Positions 1 to 12,175 of a stretch of DNA of 64,000 nucleotides are shown one piece after another; positions within the stretch are counted from its first letter, which is position 1; each line of letters begins with the position of its first letter. The notes under the pieces were generated by a model. The model saw nothing but the letters and a program-made list of their open reading frames with translations. It did not search any database and was not told the DNA's origin. Origin of the DNA: Strix aluco (lineage: Eukaryota > Chordata > Aves > Strigiformes > Strigidae); NCBI RefSeq assembly GCF_031877795.1, contig NC_133971.1, positions 92,642,154 through 92,706,153 of the forward strand, read 5' to 3'. A program made the position numbers and the translations under genes.

Positions 1-524
1 TATCAGTTAAGAAATTAAAAAGTTTTAGAGGATACAAACAGCCTGCAAAATGCTGAAGTGTTTCTAAACAGTATTACTGAACAGTTTGGGAACATTTTCT
101 ACCATGTAAGGTAAGACAGGTTGAATTTCAAGACAGAAAACAACGTATTTCCAAATAATTAAGCACATTTAAGAGTGAGGCGTTTGAGGAAACTAAACTG
201 AGACTTCAAGTGATCTGGAAGACAACAGCCCACTCCACATTTTAATATACAGTATGGCAACAACCTGTAGGCTGAGAAACCTTCACTAGAAGGAGCACAA
301 CATTGAACTCTGCTGCACAAAGTATCTATTTCAGTGTCAGACGTCAGAACCAGCAGAACTGTTGCAGTGAGATAAGCATAATCTACCAAACCAGTGACCT
401 TGTTCTCTTTACGCTGTTGCAACTTATTAATTTCCCTATATAACCCTGAAATCATTTTCCTGTTGGCCCTGACCGATGGGTTCCTCACTTGTACCAGGCA
501 GAGACTTCAAATCTTTCAGTCAAA

Positions 525-720
525 AGTAGAGGTTCAGACTAAGTATTAGGAAGATTTACTGCCAAGAGGGTGGTCAAACACCGTAACGGGCTTCCTAGAG
601 ATGTGGTCAATGCCCTAACCCTGTCAGTGTTTAAGAAGCACGTGGAAAACACCCTTAACTATCACACTAACTTTTGGTCCGCCCTGGAGCAGTCAGGCAG
701 TTAGATGATCATTGTAAGGT
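525..720 (+). mobile_element. Old CR1 LINE 3'-region fragment
   Basis: The stretch from GGTTCAGACTAAGTATTAGG to about 720 follows the CR1 3' coding region: the segment for rldirkk, the tail for vrvwNxLPRdv, and the stretch matching slevFKkhl. It is highly diverged, with no intact frame. It lies in PIAS2 intron 2, in the opposite orientation to the gene. The rest of 1-994 is AT-rich intron with nothing recognised. Confidence 0.65.
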
Positions 721-994
721 TTATTAAACCTTATTAAATATTCAGAAACCGTATTTAATATTCAAAAGGCAAAGATCTTTAATTATATAGTATTTACAGA
801 AGAGAACACTATTTTCTGAAGTGTGTCTTGGCACTTCTGGGGACAAGCGGTGAAGAGACGACAAGGGTAGGGATGAGAAGGGGAGCCTCCACTTTTCCCC
901 AGCTGCAAAAAGCCATTTAAGTCTGGACTTAGCACTGTCACAAGCAACACCTATTCCATGAATTAAACAACCTGCAGAGCTATAAAACACTTAC

Positions 995-1469
995 CTAGAC
1001 TCGTAGGTTTTATGAGCACATCAAGCACATCATAAAATGGTAGGCTTTTCAGTTGAACATCGGGATGAACAGGTGGAATCGGAGGGGATGGTTGCTGCAT
1101 CTCGAAGTGGGGCTTAGTGTCCTGGAGGAGCACAGAATTCACAGGTGAGGAAGGAGACTGAGACGTGACTGAAGTAGAAGGGAGTGGGTGAATGCCAGCA
1201 ACAGCCAGGTCAGGCTCGACTGGAGAGGAACTACTGTCCAAGTTGAAAACCGTGGGTTTTATAGACGTTAAGTCTGAAAGTCCTTCAATTGTCCTTGGGT
1301 ACCGACGCCTATAAAGTTCTCGGATTTTTATCTGAACCGCTGGGCTGCAGCCGCTCTTCAGTAAGTGCAGCGCCCTCATCAGGAGGTCATGTTTCCTCCC
1401 ACTTTTATTACGTCCAGCAAACCCCAACAACACTTGCAGTTCAGAAACACGAAAACTGGATACCATATT
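995..1469 (-). CDS. PIAS2: PIAS2 coding exon 2 (SAP domain, start of PINIT)
   Basis: This 475 nt exon encodes residues 9-166 plus the first base of the next codon. The acceptor AG is at 1471-1470 and the donor GT at 994-993. An open frame upstream of the acceptor is absent (TAG in frame), so the exon edge is sharp. The second codon is an in-frame ATG, so a transcript with a non-coding first exon could still begin translation here and lose only eight residues plus one. Confidence 0.96.
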
Positions 1470-4400
1470 CTAGAAAGAAAAGATATAAGCACAGGTGAAC
1501 CAACAGTACCCCAAGCAGGCCTTTCTGAGGAGCATGGTGAAGCATCTGAACTTCCATCATTCTAGTTTTACACTTGCTACCTTCGGTACTACCCATACCC
1601 TTACTCGACACAAGAGTACAGTTGGTTTAAAACAAAGAAGGTTGAGTTTAGTTGTGTTCATAACTTCAAAAGACTTCTGTTTCCACACTCAAACAATACC
1701 AACAAAACCTTAATGCAACCCATGCAGTGCTATCTTAAATTCTCAGGCAGAAGAGGAAGAAAACAAAAACAAAAAAATCAGATTAATCAGTATTATCACC
1801 TGTCTTCCAACATTCTTTAAGAAATAAAATAAGGAAGTGTTTAAGTTCTGCATAGTTTATTCTGAAAGATCCTTTATTTTGGGCAGCATATTAAATGCAT
1901 GTGTGAACAGAGACAGGCACATCAGGTTTCACTCTTGAAAGGGTGGCACAGCGAGGTGGGCACTTTTTGTAAAAGCTACTAACATACTAACAAACTGTTT
2001 AACCAACATAACTGATTCTTCCAAAATGTCACAGAAAACTTCCTTTCCTTTTGTATCACGTTCTGGTATCGTGGGACACAAAGATCTCTTAAGAGGAAAC
2101 ACTACTATTTGCTTGGTTATCAGTTAGTTGTGGAAGACTGAGGATTGAACTATGAAGTCATAAACAGATTCTCATTTTTTAAAAAACCCCAAGAAATAAA
2201 AAAGCCCACTATGCAAGAGGAAGTGATCTTCTCCCCCCATCACTATAAATGAGTAATGTAGCATAGGTGCATCGTCTCACATTTTTGTGAGCAAGCTCTC
2301 TTTTCAGAGGTATAAAATTGTCCGGAATTCTTCTAAACACCTTCCTTCCTATTTCTGTGGGACTCTTCCACCATAACTAGGAGGTTAAGTTTTAAGCATG
2401 AAAGAACGTCTGACTTTAATCTGTACTGCTGTACTGTATCAACTCCAGGCTCAAGAACTGGAGGGCAAAGAACCCAAGAGAAAGTATGAAGTAGTAAACA
2501 TCTGGGATCATAAAAGATATTTTTAAAAACAGTTCAGAAGTGCATTGTTGACTTTTAAATAGCAGTCCAATACACAACATTTAAAGATTTGGGCACTGAT
2601 TTCAGAAGGGATACAACTCAAAATGCAGTATTTTAGGTTTACCTTCCCTAGTCCTTACTACACAGTTAAGAGTTTACACCCTTATCTTCTAACACAGATC
2701 TGACCTCAGCTTAACTTTTAACACAACTATGCCACAACCATGCAGTGAGCCACCAAAATAAGTCTGAACTCCCCCTGTGTCCCTAGCTCCTTGCTCCCTA
2801 TTCTCTCCTTAATGTTGAGAAAATTGTTTTTAGACAGATCAGGGAATTGAGCCAGATGAAAATTGAACTTCAATCATAGAATCATTTATGTTGGAAAAGG
2901 TCTTTAAGATCAGAGTCCACCTCTAAACCACATCCCCCAAGTGCCACATCTACACGTCTTTTAAACCCCTCCAGGGACGGTGACTCCACCACTGCTCTGG
3001 GCAGCCTGTTCCAATGCTTGACAACCCTTCTGGAAAGAAATTTTTCCTAATATCCAGTCTAAACCTCCCCCGGCAAAACTTGAGGCTGTTTCTTTTGTCC
3101 TATCACTTGTTACTTGGGAGAAGAGACCAGCCCCCACCTCACTACAACCTCCTTTCAGGCAGTTGTAGAGAGCGATAAAGTCTCCCCTCAGCCTCCTTTT
3201 CTCCAGACTAAACAACCCCAGTTCCCTCAGCCGCTCCCCGTCAGACCTGTGCTCCAGACCCTGCACCAACTTTGCTGCCCTCCTCTGGACATGCTCCAGA
3301 CCCTCAACGTCTTTCTTGTAGTGAGGGGCCCAAAACTGAACCCACTCATCAAGGGGCGGCCTCACCAGTGCCGAGTACAGGGAGACGATCCCTTCCCTGT
3401 CCCTGCTGGCCACGCTATTGCTGATACAAGCCAGGATGCCATTGGCCTTCTTGACCACCTGGGCACACTGCTGGCTCATGTTCATACGGCTGTTGACCAA
3501 CACACCCATGTCCTTTTCTGCCAGGCAGCTTTCCAGCCACTCTCCCCCAAGCCTGTAGTGTTGCAGGGGGTTGTTGTGACCCAGGTGCAGCACCTGGCAC
3601 TGAGCCTTGTTGAACCTCACACAATCGGCCTTGGGCCATTGATCCAGCCTGTCCAGATCCCTCTTGTGCCATTACAAGACAGCAGGAGCAAGCAGCCAGG
3701 ACCTGCCTTTTCAAGGGCCACATTCTGTGACAAGATGACCCAACTATTGGACGAGAGAAAAGCCGTGGATATTGTCTACCTGGATTTTCAAAAAGCATTT
3801 GACACAGTTCCCCACAGAATTCTCATAGAAAAACTGGCTGCTCATGGCCTGGATGAGTATATGGTCTGCTGGATCAAGCACTGGCTGGATGGACGGTCCC
3901 AGAGAGTGGTGGTCAGTGGAGTTAAATCCAGCTGGTGGCCGGTCACAAGTGGTGTTCCTCAGGGATCGGTGTTGGGAGCATTTCTGTTTAACATCTTTAT
4001 TGATGATCTTGATAAGGACATAGAGTGTATCATCAGTAAGTTTGCAGATGACACCAAGTTAAGCGGGAGTGATGATGTGCATGAGGATAGGGAGGCTCTA
4101 CAGAGAGACTTGGATAGATTGGATCGGTGGGCCAACGTTAATGGGATGAGCTTCAACAAGGCCAAGTGCCAGGTCCTGCACTTGGGCCACAACAACCCCC
4201 TGCATGGCTACAGGCTCGGGGAGGGGTGGCTGGAGCTGTCTGGAAGAGAAGGATCTGGGGGTTCTAATTGACAAGCAGCTGAACACGAGCCAGCAGTGTG
4301 CCCAGGTGGCCAAGAAAGCCAACGGCATCCTGGCTTGGATTAGAAATAGTGTGACCAGCAGAAGCAGGGAGGTGACAGTCCCCCTGTACTCTGCACTGGT

Positions 4401-7400
4401 GAGGCCACACCTGGAGTGTTGTGTCCAGTTTTGGGCACCTCAATATGAGAGATCTTGAGGTACTGAGCGAGTGCAGAGGAGGGCAACGAGGCTGGGGAAG
4501 GGCCTGGAGAATAAATCCTGTGAGGAGCCATTGAAGGAGATGGGACTGTTTAGTGTGAGGAGGAGAAGGCTGAGGGGAGACCTCATCACTCTCTACAGCT
4601 CCCTGAAAGGACATTGTAGAGAGGTTGGTGCTGGTCTCTTCTCACAGGGGATTAGTGACAGAACAAGAGGGAACGGCTTTAAACTGCAACAGGGGAGGTT
4701 CAGACTGGATATTAGGAAAAAATGTTTCCCAGAAAGAGTGGTCAGACAGTGGAATACACTGCCCAGGGAGGGGGTGGAGTCCCCATCCCTGGATGTGTTT
4801 AAGGGTCGTTTGGATGAGCTGTTGGGGGATGTGGTGTAGGGGAGAACTTTGCAGAGTAGGGCTGAGGGTTGGACTCGATGATCCCAAGGGTCTTTTCCAA
4901 CCTGAATGATTCTGTGATTATTCGTGCATATCAAAACAACTATCTAAAATACTGTGATACTCCTCGCATCAGGTACACCCTTCTCTCATTGCTGAGGGGA
5001 TGAGGTTATCCTATTTCAACTGAATTTCAACATTTCCAGATAGCCAGTTTGGGTACAATGACGCTTCTATCAAGTAGCTATCAGGAAGCTAACCCAGCAG
5101 TCTTCAAACTGGTATTCCCCCAACACTCCATCAATAAATGCACCATGGATGCAACTGCCAGTGAAAGCAGTGTCACATGAGGCATTGAGTAGCTCACCCT
5201 AACTTCTGAAGACGACACCAACAGCAGATGTCACCTTAATTTCATCCCAGCAACTTCTCTCAACAGAAAAATGATACAAGAGAAGAGGAAATACAGAACT
5301 CCATCCAGTTCACAAGCTGCTGGAGAAGGTTAATTTCCACCTGGCACCCTCCTGCTACTTTTCCTTAGTGTCACAGTCAAAGAGGGTGAAGAAAATAAAG
5401 TGTTTCAGTATTCATAAAAAATAGCTTGAAGTACTATAACAGCTTTATAGTCATGCCACATAAAAGAGAAATTGTGATAAGATAATACTGATATTCAAGA
5501 ATTTACTGAGAACTTCATGTTGTGGTTCCATAGATAGTTGCATAAGCTTGATAGCAGCATCAGCTCCTTTATTTCAGATGTAGGCAGTAAGCATGATTCT
5601 GGATTCCATTATCCGAATGCAAATGAACAAAATAATCCGTTACATTGAGATTAAGGAAACGCATGTATTGCAAAATACTATTACCCTGTCTGCTGCCTTC
5701 TGTGCATTCCTGCAAGTTACTCAAGGTGAAATGTGCAGTTAATCACGCCCTGAAACAGCTAACATTTTATGCAGAAATTCCACAAACTAGCATTTTGTTA
5801 CAAGATGGATTTCATTTCATTAGAAGACACAGGCTGGCTTCAATACATAGTCAGCAAGATTTTAAATTGACACCTCCATTAAAAGTGCTTGGGAGAAAAA
5901 AAAAAATTACAGTTTTGTCCATCAACGCAAAAATCTTACATATGCTTTTTAAAGAAGTCTTGCAAAAGTGAATTTTACTGAAAGTAATTAAACAATGGCT
6001 TTTGAAACATTTTCCCCCTAAAGCTGATTCTACATTCCCTTTAAGGTAACAACAGCCACGTGCATGAACACACAGCTAGCCTGACCTACACATTTTAGCT
6101 TATTATTCCATCTACAGATATATGAAAGTTGACACTCATTATAATCAACAAGGTTTTAATGGAGGTGTAACATATGCTTAGGAGCATTTATAATCATGGT
6201 GCAAGATAGATATTACTTCCAACAAACACTACCAAGTTATTTTATTTTGGGGTTCCAGCAATATTGCAGAAGACTGCAGCCTAGCTATTAACATGCTTTT
6301 CACATCACTGAATTAAGATTAGACATTTAAATTGTGTCATGTAAATGCCATCTATTTTCTCTTAAGAGAAGTTCTTTACAGCTGCACAGCCCAATAAAGA
6401 GCTTTTTTAACACAGAAGACCAAAGTCGTTTTATTTTTAATGTTTCTCCATGAACACAAAGAGTAGTTTGACAGAACTTTAAGGAAGGAAATCAGTCTGG
6501 ATAATTCAAGTACTTTTATATTCCAGAAACACTTTTTCCCCTGAAATTCATACTTGAAGGTCGTAAGAAGTTTCAAAGGGTTTTTTGTTTCTTATTGTTA
6601 AACTATAGCAACCATGATTCATAAGCAGAAATACTGTTCTAACACATTAAGCCGTAGGTGTATCTGGAATGGCATTCACTTCACAGGGAAAGTCCAGGAA
6701 ATGCTGACACACCACTGAAATTAAGGGCAGGCATGTTTCAGAGCAAAGTAAGGAACCAAACATACCTCTCAAACAAGAGGTACATGATTCTCCACACTCC
6801 CCCTGCCAACGCTACCTGTAATTTTAGCAGTCATTGTACTTACATGAATGAAAGGCAATCAAGGATGCCTGTTAAATTATTGACATATATCTACAATTTG
6901 CGCCAATGACTGTAGCTTCTAGGGCAATCGCAGCTGCTCAGGTAGTGAACCCAACACCTGAACCTGCAGAAGCAATCCAAGTCAACTCAACAGTTCCAGT
7001 CAGTCTCCACCTAAGAGCTCTGCTTCAGCCCCACTGGCTTCCAGATGGTTTCTGAAGTGTCTGAAGGCTATGTAGGGAAGGGACACACCAAGGACAAATG
7101 CCCACTCCTGACTTTAAGCCCTTTTCTGACACTCATAGCAGAGAATCACATTTGTGACATCTTCTGCAATAAATCTGCATACATGCTGATTTACAGCGGG
7201 CTACAAATGTGTAATACTGGTAAGAAAGAGCAACTCACGTCTTGGGATGGTTGAAGACCTCTATGCTGACCCTAACGACAAATATAAATGTATTCTGGAA
7301 ACTGATGTAACCTTAGATAAAAAACTGCAAGTCCTGGGAAAGAATGAAGACGTCACTAGTTACATCTGTGCAAGTAGTACAGCGCAGTAAGAGCAACTCT

Positions 7401-10400
7401 GAAGAGCACAACAGTTGGTGTAAACAGCATGACCATCAGGTCCTCAGTATTACAGGGATTTTTTTTCGGACTAACTCTAGCCTGGCTCCTAAATTAGGCA
7501 TTGGTCTTCAAAGTTGCATGCACTTAATATAACAGTGAAAATCCTGAATCAAATACTTGCATTAATTTCAGGTAAGACATGCAAAACAAAGCTTGACCCA
7601 TTTCATTGCAGCCTCATTTTTTAAGTACCACAAACTACATTATCTCCTTCCTCTTCTCCATCACTCAGCACAATCATTAATTGTAGATTACTCTAGATAC
7701 AACAAACTTTTAAGGTACCACAGGTCTCACTGGTCTGAAAAAGTGATTATGCATCTAGGAAGAACAGGGGAATTACGCAGAGATACAAGATAACAGTATA
7801 TTATCATAGGTTATTAACAGTATCTTATCAGAGGTTATCTTATTTAATACACTCCATGTTAACTGCAACCTAAAGATCACTACATCACCAACAAACTTCT
7901 CAGTACCTATTCTGTCCATCATTTTAAGTTTACCCCAGATCAACATGCAGAATTCAATTTCTATGTCAAACACCCAAACCGGTTGGCACATACAGTACAA
8001 TGTTATTAATACAGCTAAAATAAACCAGAGTAAAACAGATTGTTCGGCAACAAGCTTGAAGTAGACATTGTGAAAATAACTCTCCGTTTTTGTCTTGGTT
8101 AACAAATCAGCACGAAGCACTGCTTCACCTGCTAAACAGGCAAACACCATCGATTCAGACCCAAAAAATAAAGCAAAAGGAGCAGAAAGACACCAAATCT
8201 GGTATGAATGAGAGATCCCATACATACAAGAATGAGACTTCAATTTCTGTATTTTAATATGGTATCCTAACCATATTGCTCTTCACATTTGAATTGCCTG
8301 ACTTCAGTACTGGCTGTGCAAGAGCAAAAATTAAAAGTGGGACTTACTTTCAGCATTTATAAACCCTGATTTTTGTGTGTACAAATTGTGTGTAATCTCA
8401 CCTTCCACACAGGATGTATGAGCACACTTCCAACTCTTCTCACTAAAACATTTTTTTTTTCCCACAATGGCCATGAAACTGATCTCTAGCATCACACAAA
8501 TTAGTTTTGGCATAGGCATATTAATTTGCCTATAAAGAGCTGCTTCCCCCCCCCCCCCCATAAAGATGAAACTAACACATTACTTCAAAACCGACTTAAA
8601 TACAAACTATGAGGCTGAAGCTGTTACCTTCTAAACTAGGGATCTGCAGTGTTTCAAGGGTAGTCTGCACCCTGTGTTGTTTCCAAATTAGAGTCAAGAT
8701 GCCAGCAGAAACTTAGGAGACCCAAGAGATGTTCTCTCTCTCCCTCTAAGTAATAACATATAACCGATCCTCTTATCTGCAGTATTTTGCTGGGATGCAA
8801 ACAGTAGCTTCAAGCCAAATCTCGGTGAGTTAATTTGTTGGGAGCTGGAACCGTTTTCTCACAGATGGCTCTCAGAAGGAGCTGTAGTTCCCCACTCCTG
8901 GGCCAATTCTGTTCAAAAATGTGTTTACATGCCTCCACACCAGACTGCTGACTTCTGCTCCACGTCCATCTACGCCTGTGTAATCCCTCTGACATTCATC
9001 GGGCTACTCATGAGTGAGGATTATGGATAAAGGTATGAGCCATGTTTAAAAACAGCAGGTCTGGAAATTGTATCTCAAAATACAAGAAAGATACCGTTGT
9101 GCTCACCACATCTTCTCAGTAACTCCCTAATGTCTCAGAAACAGGTAACCTACAGAATTCAACAAACACTACTAATTAATTAAGGGTTAACCTGAAGGTC
9201 TGAAAGGGGTAAGCCTTATATTGGACATTTTCACCAATATCTTGAAAAGTAGTGACTGTGGTTACAGCTACTTCCAAATCCTTTAACAAAACTGAAGATT
9301 TGCAAAAGGCATGATGTAATAGCAAGTTCCTTTGAGTCCCTTTGTTTTCTTTCACTACAGCCTCTCAGTTATAATCCTTTGGTCATAGCTCCCCAGAACT
9401 ACTCCAAAGATCCAGAGGATGGCAAGGATGGTACTAACAAATACTAAAACAATCCTTTGCCCTGAAAATAGAAAAATGCTGTCCCTGCATGTTTCCCTCA
9501 AAAAACAGAGCTTGAGAGAACTCTGACCTCCCGCCTTTAGTCAGTCCTTAACGATTTACTAAATAAATTCAAACTCTCCAAATTGCCCTAGTGGCCTTTT
9601 ATAAGGCTGGTAGAGATCACATACTACAGGAAACTGCAATCAACAAGAGAGCAGCAAACAACGCCATAAAAACATGAATCTATAAAGCAGCAGTTTAAGA
9701 TCACTCCTAAAGATCAATTCACAAAATCTACTGGGGGGGGTGTGGGGGGTGTGGGGTGTGTGTGCATGTGTGTGTGTGTCTCTCTCTTCTCTGGCCAAAG
9801 CGGTAAGAATTGGTTGTCTGAAAAAAACTTAAACCTGCAGACTAAGTGCCTGGTATTCAGGCAGATGCATTCAAACATATCTTCTTTAAAAAAAAACCAT
9901 GTCAGAAAAGGCCTTGAAGACAGGAGGCAGTCTACACTATTCTCTTCAAAAAAACACCTAGAGCTTTCCCAAAATGAACCATGAGTTACTATCAGCCAGA
10001 TCTTGAACAGTTAGAGAAGCTTCAGTTCATAAATAAGAGGAATGGGAACATCAAAAGACATTTCTTCAGACTAGTATTTTTTTAATTACTGATACCTATT
10101 CTTTTGAGTGACAAAAGGGCAGTCCTGTAGGTGGCCTGAAACCCAGTTCCCTCTTCCCTCCATACTTCCTGTGTTACTTCTGGCAAGCCACTCAGGTGCA
10201 TATATAATTTCAAAGGTATTTAGGTACCCAATTCCCAGAGTCTATCAATACTTATGCATACCTAGGTAAGTGATTATAACGTTTTGGAAAATGCAGATCA
10301 CAGCTCCAGCTCAAGCCCAGAGAAGAGGAGCTACACAAAGCAGAGTTATCTCTGCTACAAAGTTTACACTGGGGGTTTAGCCACCTACATAGCTACACCC

Positions 10401-11767
10401 TTTGAGAGAACTTGGAACAAGGGCCAAAAAAGAGTGAGGATACTAAACAGAAAAACATGTAAACACAAACAAGTTTTAAAAAAACCCCAACATTTGACTT
10501 GGGAAAAAATAAGCTAACCCTTCTTAAACCTAAGACTGAGATAGAGCACTGTTATCCCCAAATAAAGACACTCAGTTCTTTCAATGAGGTTTTTATAACC
10601 AAGCTTCTCAGCTACACTACAGCCACTTCAAGCCAAGCGGTGTTAGTGCTGGAAGAAGCCTTAGTGTAGGAAATGCTCTGGTGATTGCAGCATACTTCCC
10701 ACTGTTGGTCAGACTACAGTCAGGTCAGCCATCAGACCTTTCTCTACACTAAAGCCTAATACACAGTGGTTCGTATTTAACCGACTTTTATTCCTTCTGT
10801 AGGAAAGTCTAGGTCGGGGGGGTTCAGTGGGCACATAGTATTCCCACGGCAACACTTCTGCAGTTACAGATACTGCAGAAGGACAACATTCTCCTTCCAA
10901 ACAAAGATACTCCCAGACTGCTCAAGGAATGTACAGAAAAACAAAACAGTGTAGTCTGCTCTTTGCGTACACACCTCAAAATATGAAAGGCGATCCCCGC
11001 GCACCGAAAAATCTGTTACATAAACTCCACAAGTGCAATAGAAAATACATTCAACTGAAGATAAAACAGGTCCGAAAAGAAATACTGGATTTCACGCTTC
11101 ACAGGCACAGTTCTCCCGGTTAGAAAGCGATTAAGGACTTTTTAAAAATTCAATCGTCATTAGCACTTCCCAAAATTCAGTAATTTCTCAATCTCCCTTC
11201 AGCTCGCAGCAAGGGCACCGCGGCGCTGGGCCCTCCCGAGGGCGCGGAGCCCCGCCGGGCGCCATGCGAGACGCCGGCACCGGGCCGGGGCCCGGCTTCT
11301 CACCCGGCCGGGCCGCCCGCAACAAGCGAAACGCCTTTTAAAATGTCGGGAGGTAGGGGAGATGGGGGGAAAAGGGACAGCGGGCTCCCCGAGCCCCCCG
11401 CCCGCGGGAAGTGACAGAGAGGGTTTTCCTCAGGCAGAGGCGCCGGCTTCCACCGCCCCCCAGCCGCGTTTCAGGGCGGCCCCGCTCCCTCCCCGGGGAA
11501 GACAGAGGCGGCCGTGGGGCCCAGGGGTTTCCCAGCGGGGCTGCCGCCTCAGCGAGAGGCGCTGACGGTTCACCTCCCCCCCCCCCCCAATCCCCGGCAA
11601 GCACCGAGGGGTGCGGCGGGGGCTCCCCGGGAGGAAAGGCCGGGGGAAGGGGGTGTAGGCGAGGGGCCACCCCGCTGTGGGAACGGCCGGGCGACATCTT
11701 AGCGCGCGTCTCCCCCGCTCCCGCCGCCTCACTCCCTGCTCACCCGCAGCTCCTCGAAATCCGCCAT
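995..11767 (-). CDS. PIAS2: PIAS2, 5' part (coding exons 1-2): SUMO E3 ligase / STAT inhibitor
   Basis: Coding exons in this window are complement(11744-11767) and complement(995-1469). Together they encode the first 166 residues, beginning [19 protein letters not shown], as in vertebrate PIAS2. Residues about 11-45 form the SAP DNA-binding helix-extension-helix, with the LQVLL signature. A Ser/Pro-rich linker follows, and the stretch [15 protein letters not shown] opens the PINIT domain. The SP-RING ligase domain and C-terminus lie left of base 1. The family acts in the nucleus as SUMO E3 ligases and as coregulators of STAT and steroid receptor transcription. Splice sites are consistent: donor GTGAGC after codon 8, an acceptor ending TTTCTAG before AAT-ATG, and donor GTAAGTG after a G that starts a split Val codon. 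The start codon lies in the CpG island, in context AAAATGG. It diverges from KATNAL2 across 7.8 kb. The paralogue assignment rests on the near-complete match to mammalian PIAS2 as remembered. Confidence 0.96.
1470..2873. other. PIAS2 intron 1, distal part
   Basis: AT-rich intronic DNA between exon 2 and the CR1 pair. Short open frames here have no recognisable protein signal. No repeat family was recognised. Confidence 0.7.
2874..3672 (-). mobile_element. CR1 LINE fragment (3' half of ORF2), minus orientation
   Basis: The plus strand begins AATCATAGAATCA, the reverse complement of the CR1 3' end. A minus-strand frame over 2961-3620 encodes the C-terminal part of the CR1 pol protein. Recognisable pieces include [43 protein letters not shown] and LRGDFIALY. 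The fragment is 5'-truncated near 3672 and frame-disrupted toward the C-terminus. It is inserted in PIAS2 intron 1 in the same orientation as the gene. A second CR1 copy starts just to its right on the opposite strand. Confidence 0.9.
3715..4915 (+). mobile_element. CR1 LINE fragment (RT core to 3' end), plus orientation
   Basis: This copy starts in the reverse transcriptase domain at [20 protein letters not shown]. It contains RT motif A ([11 protein letters not shown]), motif B region ([20 protein letters not shown]) and an intact FADD box (KFADDTKL), then runs through the 3' coding region to TGATTCTGTGATT near 4915. The frame breaks near 4230 and again near 4458, so it cannot make full-length protein. 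The 5' half of the element (endonuclease) is missing, as is usual for CR1. It is head-to-head with the minus copy ending at 3672, leaving a short segment of 40-45 bp that belongs clearly to neither. Confidence 0.92.
8546..8559. repeat. (C)14 mononucleotide run
   Basis: Fourteen consecutive C in PIAS2 intron 1. Confidence 0.95.
9733..9780. repeat. G-run / (GT)n simple repeat, G-quadruplex-capable
   Basis: G8, G6 and G4 runs separated by TGT or T are followed by a TGTG tract. The G-runs lie on the plus strand, which is the non-template strand only for plus-strand transcripts. PIAS2 transcription would carry the C-rich complement in its RNA. Confidence 0.9.
11576..11588. repeat. (C)13 run in PIAS2 intron 1 CpG island
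   Basis: Thirteen consecutive C on the plus strand just inside intron 1 of PIAS2. In the sense strand this is a G13 run about 155 bases past the exon 1 donor. Confidence 0.9.
11744..11767 (-). CDS. PIAS2: PIAS2 coding exon 1 (start codon, MADFEELR)
   Basis: The ATG is at 11767-11765 on the minus strand, followed by seven codons that spell ADFEELR and then the donor GTGAG at 11743. The peptide is the invariant PIAS2 N-terminus and joins in frame to exon 2. It is too short to stand out as an open frame and was found by reading for the expected peptide. The 5' UTR begins at 11768 and is rich in CAG and CGG triplets. Confidence 0.94.
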
Positions 11768-11826
11768 TTTCTACCCGCTGCTGCTGCTGCTGCTGCTGCC
11801 GCCGCTGCTGCTGCCGCCGCCGTCGC
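11768..11826 (-). repeat. CAG/CGG triplet tract in the PIAS2 5' UTR
   Basis: On the plus strand seven consecutive CTG triplets (11778-11798) are followed by mixed CCG and CTG units to about 11826. Read in the sense of PIAS2, this is a CGG/CAG tract starting about 10 bases upstream of the ATG. It lies in the transcribed leader if transcription starts in the CpG island, as expected. The transcription start itself is not visible. Confidence 0.85.
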
Positions 11827-12175
11827 CGGGCCCCGCCGCCACCATCGTGCACCCTGCGCGCGCCCCCGGCATATGACGAGGGAAGGAGGTGCCGGCGGAC
11901 GGGCGGGAGAGAAGGGAGGGACTTCGCACCGTCTCCCGGGGCCGCCCCTGAGGGGAAGAAAAGAGCATTTTTTTTTGGTACTTACAGACCCGCCGGTACT
12001 AAGAAGGGCCCCTCCGCCACCCTCGGGGTCCCTAGCGGGCCCGGGGCGCGCGGAAGGCGCCCGGCGTGACAGCCAAGGGGACGTGAGGGTGAGCGGGGAG
12101 CGGCCGGCGGGATGGCACCCCTCAGGGCTGCCCCTCTCCCTCTCCCCAAAGTTAACACCGCGGACGTCACGCTCA

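Larger units (their letters stand above)
4916..11204. other. PIAS2 intron 1, proximal part
   Basis: About 6.3 kb of AT-rich intron. Apart from simple repeats (C-run at 8546-8559, G/GT tract at 9733-9780) no element or coding signal was recognised. Short frames, such as the one on the minus strand at 7773-8243, have no conserved features. Confidence 0.7.
11205..12175. promoter_or_regulatory. CpG island: PIAS2 promoter, 5' UTR and exon 1
   Basis: G+C and CpG content rise abruptly here from AT-rich intron and fall again by about 12180. Exon 1 of PIAS2 lies inside, so this is the expected TATA-less promoter region. A CRE-like octamer (TGACGTCC on the minus strand) is at 12169-12162, and a TCTCGCGA element is at 12232-12239, just past the edge. 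Long overlapping frames on both strands within the island are compositional artefacts of CpG-rich DNA. Island boundaries are by eye. Confidence 0.85.

Noticed and set aside
3114-4839. Reverse transcriptase-like proteins as host genes
   Set aside because: They are CR1 LINE remnants with frame breaks and typical 3' ends.
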